DNA of 64,000 bases from Proteiniclasticum ruminis DSM 24773 (GCF_000701905.1 NZ_KL370832.1:62001-126000), one strand, 5' to 3'; counted from the first letter of the stretch, positions 8,497 to 17,235 are shown. Made by a program: numbers and translations. Notes: a model not told the origin generated them from the sequence alone.

Positions 8497-10653
8497 ATGG
8501 CAGTAAGAATTGGGATAGACGTAGGTGGAACATTTACAGATGCAGCAGCAATCAATAGCGATACCTATGAACTGATTGGGTCCATAAAGATACCCACATC
8601 CCATAAATCAGAAAGTGGAGTGGCTGAAGGTATAGTTCAAGCACTAGAAAAACTAATGGAAATTCATAAGATCAAACCAAGCGAAGTTCAGTTTATTGCA
8701 CATGGCACAACTCAGGCAACCAATGCTCTTCTTGAAGGTGATGTTGAGAACGTTGGTATTTTGACGATAGGCTCAGGGTTAGAGGGCATGAAGTCCAAAA
8801 ACGATACACTCATGGGAGAAATAGAACTGGCACCAGGGAAATTTTTGCATACAGAAAATGAGTTTGTAAACAGTGGAATATCCTTAGAGGAGTTTAAAAT
8901 GGAAATCCGAGAGAAGCTTCGTAGTCTTACTTCGAAAAATGCTAGATCTATTGTGGCAGCAGAAGCTTTTAGTGTGGACAATCCAGAAAATGAGAATCTG
9001 GTTATGCAGATAGCAAAGGAAATGGGCCTTCCAAGTACCGCCACCAATGACATTTCTAAGCTTTATGGCTTAAAAGTTAGAACGAGAACAGCGGTGATCA
9101 ATGCGAGTATCTTACCTAAAATGCTTGAGACTGCAAACATGACGGAGTCCAGTATTAAGAATGCGAAAATAGAATCCCCCCTCATGGTCATGAGATGTGA
9201 CGGTGGGGTGATGAGTATAGATGAAGTAAGAAACCGGCCAATCTTAACAGTGCTTTCCGGCCCTGCAGCAGGAGTAGCAGGAGCATTGATGTATGAAAAA
9301 ATCACCGATGGAATCTTTTTTGAAGTAGGAGGTACCTCTACGGATATTTCTTGTATCAAAGATGGGAAAGTCATGATTAAGTACTCTGAGATAGGAGGTC
9401 ATAAGACTTACCTGAATTCTCTTGATGTAAGAACGGTTGGCATCGGAGGAGGAAGTATGGTACAGATCAGAAATGGAAAAGCCGTTCAGATTGGACCTCG
9501 AAGCGCACATATCGCTGGAATCGACTATGAGTGCTATACCACACCGGATGAGATTGTAGATCCGGTTTTACAAACTGTACGCCCCAAGGAAACGGATCCT
9601 GAGTATGGATATGTGGAGTGCAGCAACGGCAAAAAATTCTGCTTTACAATGGCTGGAGCGGCGATGATTGCTGGGTATATTCAAGAAGGTGATTATGCTT
9701 TCGGGAACAGGGAAGCGGCAGTCAAGGCTTGGACACCTCTGGCGGATTCCATGGGTATCAGTGTGCTTGAAGCAGCAAAATTGGTACTTGCCTATGCAGC
9801 AGAGAAAAATGGATCCGTAGTAGAAGCGATGGTTAAAGACTATGGTATTAGTATGAAAACACTGACCTATATAGGCGGTGGTGGTGGAGCCTCTACTGTG
9901 GTTCCTCATCTTGGTGAGACCATGGGAGTTAAGACAAGAATTGCAAAAAATGCACCAGTAATATCTACCATCGGTGTTGCGCTGGCTATGGTACGAGAAC
10001 TTGTTGAACGAGTAGTCGCTAACCCATCAGAAGAAGATATTCTTTCTGTGAGAAGAGAGGCTGAGAACGCTGTCATTAAGTCAGGTGCTACACCGGAAAG
10101 TGTGGAAGTGCATGTAGAAGTGGATACTCAAAGAAATGTTATCAGAGCTGTGGCGGTTGGAACCAGTGAACTACGAGCGAAAGACCTGACGTCAAAAAAA
10201 CTGACCGAACATGAGCTTATTGAGAAAGTTTCTGATAATCTCGATGTGGATCCCAAGAAACTCAGAGTAGAAGGAAGTAATGGCATGATGTATGCCATTT
10301 GCTATACGCAAGAGGAAAGGAAGCTTTTTGGTCTGTTGAAGTCTAAAAAGAACAACTTGAGACTCATCGATCATGAAGGTGTCATAAGGCTTCAGAAGAA
10401 TAATGCGGATGTGAGGCAATGTACTGCAAAAACGGTATTTGATACCATTCAGTATCTTCTTAATGAATATACTGAATATAACGATGGTGGTACGCAGTTG
10501 CCAAATCTTTTTGTGATACAGGGGAAGAAAATTATTGATATCTCTGGACTTCAAAATGAACAACAAGTTTTATCCATCGCAAAGATAGAACTGTCTCATG
10601 TAGAAGAAATGACCCCGATCCTTGTGATCAGCACAAACAGATCTGATACCTAA
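8497..10653 (+). CDS. Hydantoinase/oxoprolinase-family ATP-dependent protein (HyuA-like)
   Basis: A 718-residue protein with the N-terminal actin-like nucleotide-binding pattern RIGIDVGGTFTDAAAI and the HGTTQATNALLEG block typical of the HyuA/N-methylhydantoinase A/5-oxoprolinase A family. The second half has FEVGGTSTDISCI and RTVGIGGGSM, also family hallmarks. Such proteins use ATP to open cyclic amides or activate ketones, usually together with a HyuB subunit. No HyuB gene is in the cluster, which is unusual. It is followed by a metalloprotein and an FAD oxidoreductase in the same operon. The family call is firm, the substrate unknown. Confidence 0.88.
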   Translation: MAVRIGIDVGGTFTDAAAINSDTYELIGSIKIPTSHKSESGVAEGIVQALEKLMEIHKIKPSEVQFIAHGTTQATNALLEGDVENVGILTIGSGLEGMKSKNDTLMGEIELAPGKFLHTENEFVNSGISLEEFKMEIREKLRSLTSKNARSIVAAEAFSVDNPENENLVMQIAKEMGLPSTATNDISKLYGLKVRTRTAVINASILPKMLETANMTESSIKNAKIESPLMVMRCDGGVMSIDEVRNRPILTVLSGPAAGVAGALMYEKITDGIFFEVGGTSTDISCIKDGKVMIKYSEIGGHKTYLNSLDVRTVGIGGGSMVQIRNGKAVQIGPRSAHIAGIDYECYTTPDEIVDPVLQTVRPKETDPEYGYVECSNGKKFCFTMAGAAMIAGYIQEGDYAFGNREAAVKAWTPLADSMGISVLEAAKLVLAYAAEKNGSVVEAMVKDYGISMKTLTYIGGGGGASTVVPHLGETMGVKTRIAKNAPVISTIGVALAMVRELVERVVANPSEEDILSVRREAENAVIKSGATPESVEVHVEVDTQRNVIRAVAVGTSELRAKDLTSKKLTEHELIEKVSDNLDVDPKKLRVEGSNGMMYAICYTQEERKLFGLLKSKKNNLRLIDHEGVIRLQKNNADVRQCTAKTVFDTIQYLLNEYTEYNDGGTQLPNLFVIQGKKIIDISGLQNEQQVLSIAKIELSHVEEMTPILVISTNRSDT

Positions 10654-10667
10654 AGTGAGGAGAAAAA

Positions 10668-11219
10668 ATGGTAAATAAGTTTCCGCTTCCAGTAAAAAGT
10701 AATGCATTTCAGGATCTCCAGCTAGATCCGTCATTCTTAAAAATTCCTCAGGACAAGTATGAGGATATTGTAGAAACAGCATGGTCCAGAGGGCAGATAG
10801 AGGGGCAGAAGTTTATTGATAGGTATGGGAGAAACTGTAATTTTCAAGAAATTCTTCATGATTCAGGCATATTAGTAAAAGAGCTTGACAAAGACTATAC
10901 CTTAGGAGAAACGAGGTATTTTTGTGAGTATATCTCTGGGAAAAAAGAAATCCATCTTTACAAAAAATCAATTGAAATCTGGGCAGAAAAAAATTTACTT
11001 CCTTATGATGTGAGTAAAAACTATATTCTCTCCCATGAGTACTTCCATTATTTGGAATGGACTGTACTGGGACTTACTTCAAAACTCTATATGGTGCCAA
11101 TGATAGAAATTGGCAAACTAAAGATCGGAAAAACTGGCATCCGTGCAATGTCTGAAATTGCAGCGAATGCTTTTGTGAACACTGTGTTCAGATTGGAGGA
11201 AAATGATAATGAATTTTGA
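10668..11219 (+). CDS. Small HExxH zinc-metalloprotease-like protein
   Basis: A 183-residue soluble protein with HEYFH at residues 123-127, preceded by hydrophobic YILS, and a candidate third ligand Glu163 in MSEIAANAF. This HExxH plus downstream glutamate layout resembles the ImmA/IrrE metallopeptidase fold. No helix-turn-helix or signal peptide is visible. It is embedded in the catabolic operon: 14 bases after the HyuA-like gene, and overlapping the FAD oxidoreductase start region. A protease, an amidase or a maturation factor for the neighbouring enzyme are all possible. Confidence 0.6.
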   Translation: MVNKFPLPVKSNAFQDLQLDPSFLKIPQDKYEDIVETAWSRGQIEGQKFIDRYGRNCNFQEILHDSGILVKELDKDYTLGETRYFCEYISGKKEIHLYKKSIEIWAEKNLLPYDVSKNYILSHEYFHYLEWTVLGLTSKLYMVPMIEIGKLKIGKTGIRAMSEIAANAFVNTVFRLEENDNEF

Positions 11220-12612
11220 ATATCATTATGATGTTGTTGTAATAGGAGGGGGACCCTCAGGAGTATCTGCTGCGATTGCTTCAGGGAAAAATGGTGCTAA
11301 GACCCTTCTAGTAGAGCGATTTGGGTTTCTTGGCGGTATGCTAACAAATGCAGGAACTGGTCCTATGATGAGTTTTCATGCGGGAGAAAAACAGGTAGTT
11401 CAAGGTGTTCCGGGAGAAATTGTAGATCGACTTGTCCAGAATGGCTATAGCCCAGGTCATATGAAGGATGTAGTTGGTTATTGCTCCAGTGTGACACCTT
11501 TCGATGTGGAAGGTCTTAAGATAGTCATGGAAGAAATGGTTATGGAAAATGGGGTTGATCTGCTTTATCACACAAACTTTGTAGAAACCATCCTAGAAGG
11601 CAAGAAAATAACAGGCGTGAAGCTCTTTTCAAAAGGTGGATTCTTCACTGTCTCCGCTGATGTTGTTGTAGATGCTTCTGCTGATGCAGATGTGGCTGTT
11701 TCAGCGGGAGTCAGTACCCGCTACGGAAGAGATAAAGATCACCTCGCACAGCCTATGACTATGAATGCGAAGGTTTACAATGTAGACCGTGAAAGATTAA
11801 AGAAGTTTATGCGTGAGAATGTTCAAGATACAAATGCGAAACGCCTGGAGGTCATCGATTGGTCAGAAAGAACCGGGATTTCAGGTTTTAAAGAGTTGAT
11901 CCATGAAGCCATTGAGAAGAGAGAATTGAACTATAGTAGAGATTCTGTTCTTTGTTTTGAGACAAACAACAAAAATGAATTTATTATCAATATGTCCAGA
12001 ATTCCAAGAAAATCCGCATTAAATCCCTTTGATTTGACAAAGGCTGAAATAGAAGGCCGACAGCAGGTACGGGAGACAGTCGCATTTCTAAGAAAGTACA
12101 TACCTGGATTTGAAAACTGTGTTCTGGCAAATACAGGGCCGAATATTGGTATTAGAGAATCTAATAAAATTGATGGGGTTCACATACTGAAAGAGGAAGA
12201 GTTATTAGTCAATACCATGTTTGATGATGCCATTGCCATGGGCGGTTATCCCATAGACATTCATAATCCAGAAGGAAAAGGTGTAACGAACCATCAGTTT
12301 CTCATTGAAGGCAGCTGGTATTCTATTCCCTACAGATGTCTAGTGACAGAAAAAGTGGATAATCTAATTGTGGTCGGAAGATCACTCAGTGCATCACATG
12401 GTGCGTTAGCCGCAGTGAGAGTAACACCTATTGCCATGGCGGTCGGTCAAGCAGGTGGAACAGCGGCGGCCTTGGCTCAAAAAGCTAATGTACATACCAG
12501 AGATGTAGATATTCATATACTTAGAGAGACCCTCATAAAGCAAGGTGCCTTTCTAGAGAAGTATATCCGTAGTGACGATGCACCGGAAACTGGTATTGCT
12601 TATGAAAGTTGA
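11209..12612 (+). CDS. FAD-dependent oxidoreductase (FAD_oxidored type)
   Basis: A 467-residue flavoprotein. The N-terminal dinucleotide-binding motif VVVIGGGPSGVSAAIA is followed by LLVERFGFLGGMLTNAGTG, typical of the PF12831-type oxidoreductases; the second FAD-contact block near the C-terminus is LIVVGRSLSASHGALAAVRV with IAMAVGQAGGTAAALA. The ATG at 11209 is preferred over 11203 because GGAGGA ends eight bases upstream; the gene overlaps the metalloprotein by 11 bases. No membrane segment or Fe-S cysteine cluster is evident. It should oxidise the product or substrate of the operon; the specificity is unknown. Confidence 0.82.
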   Translation: MNFEYHYDVVVIGGGPSGVSAAIASGKNGAKTLLVERFGFLGGMLTNAGTGPMMSFHAGEKQVVQGVPGEIVDRLVQNGYSPGHMKDVVGYCSSVTPFDVEGLKIVMEEMVMENGVDLLYHTNFVETILEGKKITGVKLFSKGGFFTVSADVVVDASADADVAVSAGVSTRYGRDKDHLAQPMTMNAKVYNVDRERLKKFMRENVQDTNAKRLEVIDWSERTGISGFKELIHEAIEKRELNYSRDSVLCFETNNKNEFIINMSRIPRKSALNPFDLTKAEIEGRQQVRETVAFLRKYIPGFENCVLANTGPNIGIRESNKIDGVHILKEEELLVNTMFDDAIAMGGYPIDIHNPEGKGVTNHQFLIEGSWYSIPYRCLVTEKVDNLIVVGRSLSASHGALAAVRVTPIAMAVGQAGGTAAALAQKANVHTRDVDIHILRETLIKQGAFLEKYIRSDDAPETGIAYES

Positions 12613-12745
12613 TGGTATGAACTGAGTACAGATTTGATAGTGAATGGCGGCTGTTTATACTTTCACTGTTTCTCCAAATCAATGCGTTGAATATGATAGA
12701 AGAATTGAATGATAAGGAGAAAGACATGATGTCTTTAGATAAAAT

Positions 12746-13432
12746 ATGAGAAAAACCAATGAAGAAACAATGAATCAAATTAGAAGAGGGTTAGTTGTAT
12801 CCTGTCAAGCATTACCTGAAGAACCATTACATAGTTCCTATATTATGGGGAAAATGGCATATGCAGCTTTTCTGGGAGGAGCAAAAGGAATAAGGGCTAA
12901 TACGGTAGCTGATATCCGTGAAATTCGAAAGAATGTGAATTTACCAATTATTGGTATCATCAAGAAAGTCTATGGAGATAATCCTGTGTTTATTACACCA
13001 ACATTAAACGAAGTAGAAGAGCTGGTTATGGAAGGTGTAGAAATAATCGCAGTTGATGCTACAAATAGAGTCCGCCCAGATGGAAAAAGTCTGAAAGATT
13101 TCTTTATGCAAGTTCGAAAGAAGTATCCTCAACAGCTATTTATGGCAGATTGTTCTAAACTGGAAGATACTATTCTAGCGAAAGAGTTAGGTTTCGACTT
13201 ATTAGGAAGTACACTAGCAGGATATACAGATGATACAAAGGGAGTACATCTACCTGATTATGGATTACTAGAGAATATGATTGATGTAGGACTTCCTGTG
13301 ATTGCAGAAGGTGGTATTTCTACCCCAGAGGACCTAGGTAAGGTTATGGAACTTCCTGTTTATTGTGCTGTTGTAGGATCGGCTATCACGAGACCAATGG
13401 AAATAACAAAAAGGTTTTCGAGTGTAATCTGA
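12746..13432 (+). CDS. nanE: N-acylmannosamine-6-phosphate 2-epimerase
   Basis: A 228-residue TIM barrel closely following the NanE pattern: [15 protein letters not shown] near the N-terminus, [20 protein letters not shown] carrying the catalytic lysine region, [12 protein letters not shown], and [13 protein letters not shown] with the catalytic glutamate. NanE converts ManNAc-6-P to GlcNAc-6-P. No sialic acid lyase or ManNAc kinase gene is near, so it may act on an analogous phosphosugar. Alignment to the family favours the internal ATG at 12770; the ATG at 12746 overlaps the stop of a short open stretch (12693-12749) that has its own GGAG site, suggesting coupling. It ends 38 bases before an IS element. 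Confidence 0.85.
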   Translation: MRKTNEETMNQIRRGLVVSCQALPEEPLHSSYIMGKMAYAAFLGGAKGIRANTVADIREIRKNVNLPIIGIIKKVYGDNPVFITPTLNEVEELVMEGVEIIAVDATNRVRPDGKSLKDFFMQVRKKYPQQLFMADCSKLEDTILAKELGFDLLGSTLAGYTDDTKGVHLPDYGLLENMIDVGLPVIAEGGISTPEDLGKVMELPVYCAVVGSAITRPMEITKRFSSVI

Positions 13433-13507
13433 ACTGAGTAAAAGATATTAAAGAGCTCATGAAGCTAAATTGTACCCTTTGTAAAGGACAGTTGAAAAAA
13501 AGTATAG

Positions 13508-14443
13508 CTATAGTTGGCCGAGAAGATGATTCCTGTATTGTGCGGGGGTCATCTTTTTTAAGTTCCACTGGTACCTGAAATTGTTGTAGTAATCTATGTA
13601 GTCATCAATTTCTTCCTCGAGCGCATCAGAGGTTTGGCAGGTGCGGAGTTCTGCTTCGTCTTTAAAGTGCCCATGGAAAGACTACTGAGGTGCATTATCC
13701 CAGCAGTTTCCTCTACGGGACATCGATTGACCGAGTCCTATGGACTTCACCATGTTCTGGAAGATCGGGCTGGTGTAGTGGGAGCCTTGGTCCGAATGGA
13801 TGAACGCTCCTTCAGGGAAGGGTATCCCCGTCGCCATAAGCTTCTTCAAAGTATTGGTGACCAAGGGCATCTCCAAGCTGGAGGATAGGTTCTGAGAGAG
13901 GATTTCTCTGGTAGAAGTATTCTTGATTGACGACAGGTAAGACCTTCGACGTGAATGATGTGGCACATAGGTGATGTCAACTAATAGGCTCATTCCAGGA
14001 ATCCCTTGTCTGAAATTTCGATTCAGTCGGTTAGGGACCACGGAATGTTCCAGTGTCGCCTTCAAGGCTTTCCTGATAGGACAGGTCTTACGGTATGGGC
14101 AGACGATATGGTACTTCTTCATAATCCAGCGGATGCGCTTGAGATTCATGTCGATATCAAACTGGCCCGCAAGGGTCATCTTGATCTGATTTGCACCTTT
14201 CTTTCACCTCTTGAAGTCGTATGCATTCTGAATAGTTTTTCTAAGTTCTTCCTTACGTTCTTCGCGCTTTCTGCGGGATTCTTTACCTTTCTTCGAGAAG
14301 TAACGGTAATATCCGGAACGCGAGGTTCCGCTGAGGCTGCACAGGTAGGAGAGCATGTTCTTTAGCGTGTACTTCGTGATGACCTGTCTGGTCAGGTGGT
14401 ACTTGTCTTCTGCGCTAAGCTCTAACGCTTCTTTCTCAGTCAC
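13508..14443 (-). pseudogene. IS3-family transposase orfB (DDE integrase), two nonsense codons
   Basis: One continuous reading frame of about 310 codons on the minus strand, starting with GTG at 14443 and ending at 13508. It is interrupted by TGA at 14204-14206 (after AYDFKR) and TAG at 13682-13684 (after NCWDNAPQ, where relatives have glutamate: a single GAG to TAG change would explain it). Between and around the stops the protein is well conserved: SRSGYYRYFSK, LVDITYVP with the first Asp, FIHSDQGSHYTS with the second, SMSRRGNCWDNAP, and the tail YNNFRYQWNLKKMTPAQYR. No frameshift is needed, so the decay is recent. Confidence 0.88.
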
Positions 14444-14841
14444 CTTTCGGCTTTGTCGATATTATTTAACAGTTCGTTCTCAACCCTAAGTATATGAATT
14501 TCGGCCTTAAGCCGAGCATTCTTTTCTTCCAAAGTCAGATTTCTTGTAATAGGTCTTCCGGAATTTCCCTTTCTACTATCCTTAAGTCCTATAATCCCAT
14601 CGATCTGATACGCCTTGGTCCAGCGTGATTGAGCGGCCTGGATCCGCTTGATGCCAAGGACCTCCACCCTAAATCCGTGGGCTTCGAAGATCTCCCTGGG
14701 AAGCTTACCGTTGGAATATGATGCGATGAAGATCTCTTTGAAATTATCGGTATAGGTGATGCCTTTGGAACTGACTGATAGGACATGTGGGTTCTGGGAT
14801 AGATCTTCTATCTCTTCCTTCGTAAACAGTTTATTGCTCAT
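14440..14841 (-). CDS. IS3-family transposase orfA (helix-turn-helix)
   Basis: A 133-residue protein preceded on the minus strand by an AGGAGGAG ribosome binding site. It has a helix-turn-helix region in the middle and a C-terminal leucine-rich helix (LKAEIHILRVENELLNN) of the kind that mediates OrfA multimerisation. It appears intact and overlaps the orfB start (GTGA), as usual in IS3 elements. With orfB broken, it may still act as a repressor or dominant-negative DNA binder, which is inference. Confidence 0.82.
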   Translation of the reverse strand: MSNKLFTKEEIEDLSQNPHVLSVSSKGITYTDNFKEIFIASYSNGKLPREIFEAHGFRVEVLGIKRIQAAQSRWTKAYQIDGIIGLKDSRKGNSGRPITRNLTLEEKNARLKAEIHILRVENELLNNIDKAER

Positions 14842-14890
14842 CTGCTCTCCTCCTGAATCTTTTTCTGATATTTCTCTGAGTATAACAAAA

Positions 14891-14940
14891 TACCCTATAG
14901 AGTAGATACCTTTTTTCAGGTGTCTACTCTATAGGGTACA
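14891..14940 (-). terminator. Hairpin at the IS left end, likely blocking transcription into the element
   Basis: A perfect 16-bp inverted repeat (14891-14906 and 14923-14938; arm TACCCTATAGAGTAGA), extended by ACC/GGT, overlaps the terminal inverted repeat. Read in the transposase direction it is followed by TTTTGTT, the layout of a terminator. Many insertion sequences protect themselves from outside transcription this way. Confidence 0.6.
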
Positions 14941-14955
14941 TTTTACAGATAGCAA

Positions 14956-14990
14956 TTCTTGAAATCATTGGATTCCAATGGTTTCAAGAA
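14956..14990. repeat. 35-bp near-perfect palindrome
   Basis: Arms 14956-14972 (TTCTTGAAATCATTGGA) and 14974-14990 match at 16 of 17 positions around a single central base. It starts 16 bases past the IS end. It lacks a clear T tract on either strand, so it could be an operator or the former terminator of the nanE operon, separated from it by the IS insertion. Confidence 0.65.
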
Positions 14991-15205
14991 AATTAGTTTA
15001 AACTGTTGAATAATCCAGGAGAAATGTGGTAAAAAACGAGAGGATAGAAACACAAATTTACAAATGAGAAATTAGTGAAATTCATTTAAGAAATTTCTAT
15101 TAAATATGCCAAATTCATTCAGATTTATCTAAACTTGAATCAATTTGAATGAAATAACGGTGTTTGTAATATTTACAAGATACAAAGGTCAGTTAGAATT
15201 TTTAG

Positions 15206-15310
15206 ATGTCAAAAGAAGGACAATTCTTCTATCGAATCATCATTGATAAATGTGAGAAGAATCAATTAAAGATTAATGAGATTTTTGCGGAGGTTGACAC
15301 AAATAAGTGA
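15206..15310 (+). pseudogene. Short open frame, possible gene remnant
   Basis: ATG to TGA, 34 codons, translating to a mixed charged sequence including FFYRIIIDKCEKNQLKINEI. It has protein-like composition but no recognisable family and no clear ribosome binding site. It lies in AT-rich debris beside the IS element and is best read as a leftover of a lost gene. Confidence 0.25.
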
Positions 15311-15600
15311 AGAACGAACTGATGAATTCCGAATGTGGCGTGCCTAGTTATTTACTTAAAAGAATAAATCCTATCATCGAAGCTGGATTGTCAAAAGTAG
15401 TTTATTGAATTGTGAAATCTAAATGAAAACAGTTCACCGCTGTTGTAGTGCCTGATTTGTATAGTGTTTCTTTATTTACATGAAAGTTATATGCATGAAT
15501 CTATGCAAGTGTATTTGATTTTTTACTACATAACAATTGAATGATTGATTTTTGTGTATCTAACGATATAAAAAACACTTAGATTCAAGAGAAGTTGTCT

Positions 15601-15638
15601 TATTTGTTCGTATATAGTAGTGTATTTACGAGCAAATA
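15601..15638. promoter_or_regulatory. Candidate operator dyad
   Basis: TATTTGTTCGTA (15601-15612) and TACGAGCAAATA (15627-15638) are inverted repeats matching at 11 of 12 positions with a 14-base spacer, directly upstream of the ribosome binding site of the short frame at 15658. The form suits a dimeric transcription factor. The protein that binds is unknown. Confidence 0.45.
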
Positions 15639-15657
15639 TGATAAATGAGGTGAGATC

Positions 15658-15810
15658 ATGACTCTAAAAGATATGGTGAGTAGTTCACTGAAGGTAATGA
15701 ACGTCTTTAATCTTTCTTGCAATGAGTCGGTACAAAAACATCCAAAGAGTATTCAAAAGAGCTTTCAATCTACAATTTTATTTATTATCAGGTATACTAA
15801 TAGAGAATAG
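15658..15810 (+). pseudogene. 50-codon open frame, possibly the truncated N-terminus of an IclR-type regulator
   Basis: A good GAGGTGAG site five bases upstream supports translation. The first residues, including VSSSLKVMNVFNLS, resemble the start of the IclR winged-helix domain, after which similarity is lost and a stop follows at 15808-15810. It lies immediately ahead of the M24-like gene and behind an operator-like dyad, as an IclR gene controlling that gene would. The family suggestion is weak; it may instead be a small unrelated peptide. Confidence 0.3.
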
Positions 15811-15828
15811 TAAAGTTTATGGAGGAAC

Positions 15829-17235
15829 GTGTTTTTGATTATAGAAAACCAGATTGACTACGAAGTAGTAGAAGACCCAAACATTGCATTACCATGTGTA
15901 CAGCCGGTGCTGCCTGATGATGTGTATCATAATCGTCTGAAGCGAACACTTCAGGAGATGAGTAAGAGAAATCTGAAGTATCTTATGATCTACGCTGACC
16001 GGGAGCATTATGGGAACTTTGAGTATCTCACAGGGTATGGGCCACGATTTGAAGAAGCGCTTCTTATTGTGGACCAGAGTGGGGAATCCTACACACTGTT
16101 GGGAAATGAGTGTCTTGGCATGGCTAAGCAGAGCAGAATCACCACTGAAGGCATTCTCTTTCATGCATTTTCCCTTCCCAATCAGCCCATCCATGACAAT
16201 AAGACTCTGAAGGAGATTTTGCGGTATATAGGTGTGGATGCCAATGTCCGGGTGGGTATGGCAGGATGGAAACTTCTATATCCAGACTTTGGCACAAGAC
16301 AGGACTTTGATGTACCGTCCTTTATTGTGGATAAGGTGAAGGAGGTCACAGGAGAAGGATCTTTAGAAAATGTCACGGATCTCTTTATTGATCCCCAGTA
16401 TGGACTTCGTGTCATAAACACAGCCCATGACATCGCTTATTTTGAGTTTGGTGCAGCCTATGCCTCCGATGCGGTGCTAAATATGCTTCGTCATACCCGG
16501 ACGGGCCTCACAGAGATCGAAGTATCACAGTACAGCACTTCTGGGTCTCTGCCCACATCCTTATTTCCGAAAGTGCTGGCAGGGGAGCGTATGGACCTTG
16601 GAATGGTCAGTCCAACCACCAATAAATTGAAGCTGGGGGATCGCTTTCAGGTGTCCATGGGACTTATTGGAGGGCAGAGTAATCGTAGAGGCTTTGCAGT
16701 GTATTCCGAAGCAGACCTTCCAGAAGAATCCAGAGATTTTCTGGATAAAATCGCGAAACCGTATTTCACCGTCATGGTCAACTGGTATGAGAATATGCAA
16801 ATTGGCGTCAAAGGATCAGAAATCTATCAGATGGTGGAAGAAACCTATCCTAGAAATGTTCATGGATGGTTTCTTAATCCAGGCCATCTCATTTCTACGG
16901 AAGAATGGATGTCTTCTCCCATTTATGAAGGATCCGAGATCACCATGAAAAGCGGTATGATACTTCAGATGGACATCATTCCATTTCTTGAAAAGATATA
17001 TGCTGCGCCAAACTGTGAAGACGGGATTGCCATTGGCGATGAGAAGCTGAGGGAAGAGATAAAAACGCTCTATCCGGAAGTGTATGGCAGGATCATGGCA
17101 AGAAGAGAATTCATGGAGAAAAAGCTCAACATAAGACTGAAACCGGAAGTGCTTCCTTTATCAAACATCACAGGTTTATATCGGCCCTACATGTTGAATA
17201 AAGACAAGGCTTTTGTGATCAGAAGAGAAGACTAA
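15829..17235 (+). CDS. M24-family protein (Xaa-Pro aminopeptidase/creatinase-like), metal site incomplete
   Basis: A 468-residue protein with a creatinase N-terminal-like domain (residues about 30-170) and a pita-bread C-terminal domain. In true metallo-aminopeptidases two aspartates bind metal in the DxG...SDxTR region; here that stretch is GDRFQVSMGLIGGQSNRRG and both are absent. The later NPGHLISTEEW histidine and the CEDGIAIGDE glutamate remain. This pattern suits a creatinase-like or other non-metal hydrolase. GTG at 15829 follows GGAGG by three bases; a TTG at 15835 has better spacing. It stands alone, ended by a terminator. Confidence 0.8.
   Translation: MFLIIENQIDYEVVEDPNIALPCVQPVLPDDVYHNRLKRTLQEMSKRNLKYLMIYADREHYGNFEYLTGYGPRFEEALLIVDQSGESYTLLGNECLGMAKQSRITTEGILFHAFSLPNQPIHDNKTLKEILRYIGVDANVRVGMAGWKLLYPDFGTRQDFDVPSFIVDKVKEVTGEGSLENVTDLFIDPQYGLRVINTAHDIAYFEFGAAYASDAVLNMLRHTRTGLTEIEVSQYSTSGSLPTSLFPKVLAGERMDLGMVSPTTNKLKLGDRFQVSMGLIGGQSNRRGFAVYSEADLPEESRDFLDKIAKPYFTVMVNWYENMQIGVKGSEIYQMVEETYPRNVHGWFLNPGHLISTEEWMSSPIYEGSEITMKSGMILQMDIIPFLEKIYAAPNCEDGIAIGDEKLREEIKTLYPEVYGRIMARREFMEKKLNIRLKPEVLPLSNITGLYRPYMLNKDKAFVIRRED

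Larger units (their letters stand above)
13471..14940 (-). mobile_element. IS3-family insertion sequence, degenerate (1470 bp)
   Basis: The element is bounded by imperfect inverted repeats: TGTACCCTTTGTAAAGGACA at 13471-13490 and, on the minus strand from 14940, TGTACCCTATAGAGTAGACA (14 of 20 matches). Inside, on the minus strand, are orfA and an orfB with the DDE integrase core, the standard IS3 layout. orfB has two in-frame stop codons, so the copy cannot make its own transposase. No convincing target duplication flanks it (AAAT on one side, TTTT on the other), suggesting age or later rearrangement. It sits between nanE and a near-perfect palindrome that could be the original operon terminator. 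Confidence 0.88.
14941..15828. other. AT-rich region with remnants, no intact gene
   Basis: About 890 bases without a full-length gene. It holds a 35-bp near-perfect palindrome (14956-14990), a small dyad TTGTAA-TAT-TTACAA (15164-15178), a 34-codon open stretch (15206-15310) that reads like a gene fragment, an inverted repeat of 12-bp arms (15601-15638), and a 50-codon open frame at 15658. Base composition is clearly more AT-rich than the genes on either side, consistent with decay next to the IS element. Confidence 0.6.

Noticed and set aside
12613-12745. Small gene between the FAD oxidoreductase and nanE
   Set aside because: A short open stretch (12693-12749) with a GGAG site exists, but at 18 codons and without family resemblance I treat it only as a possible coupling leader for nanE.
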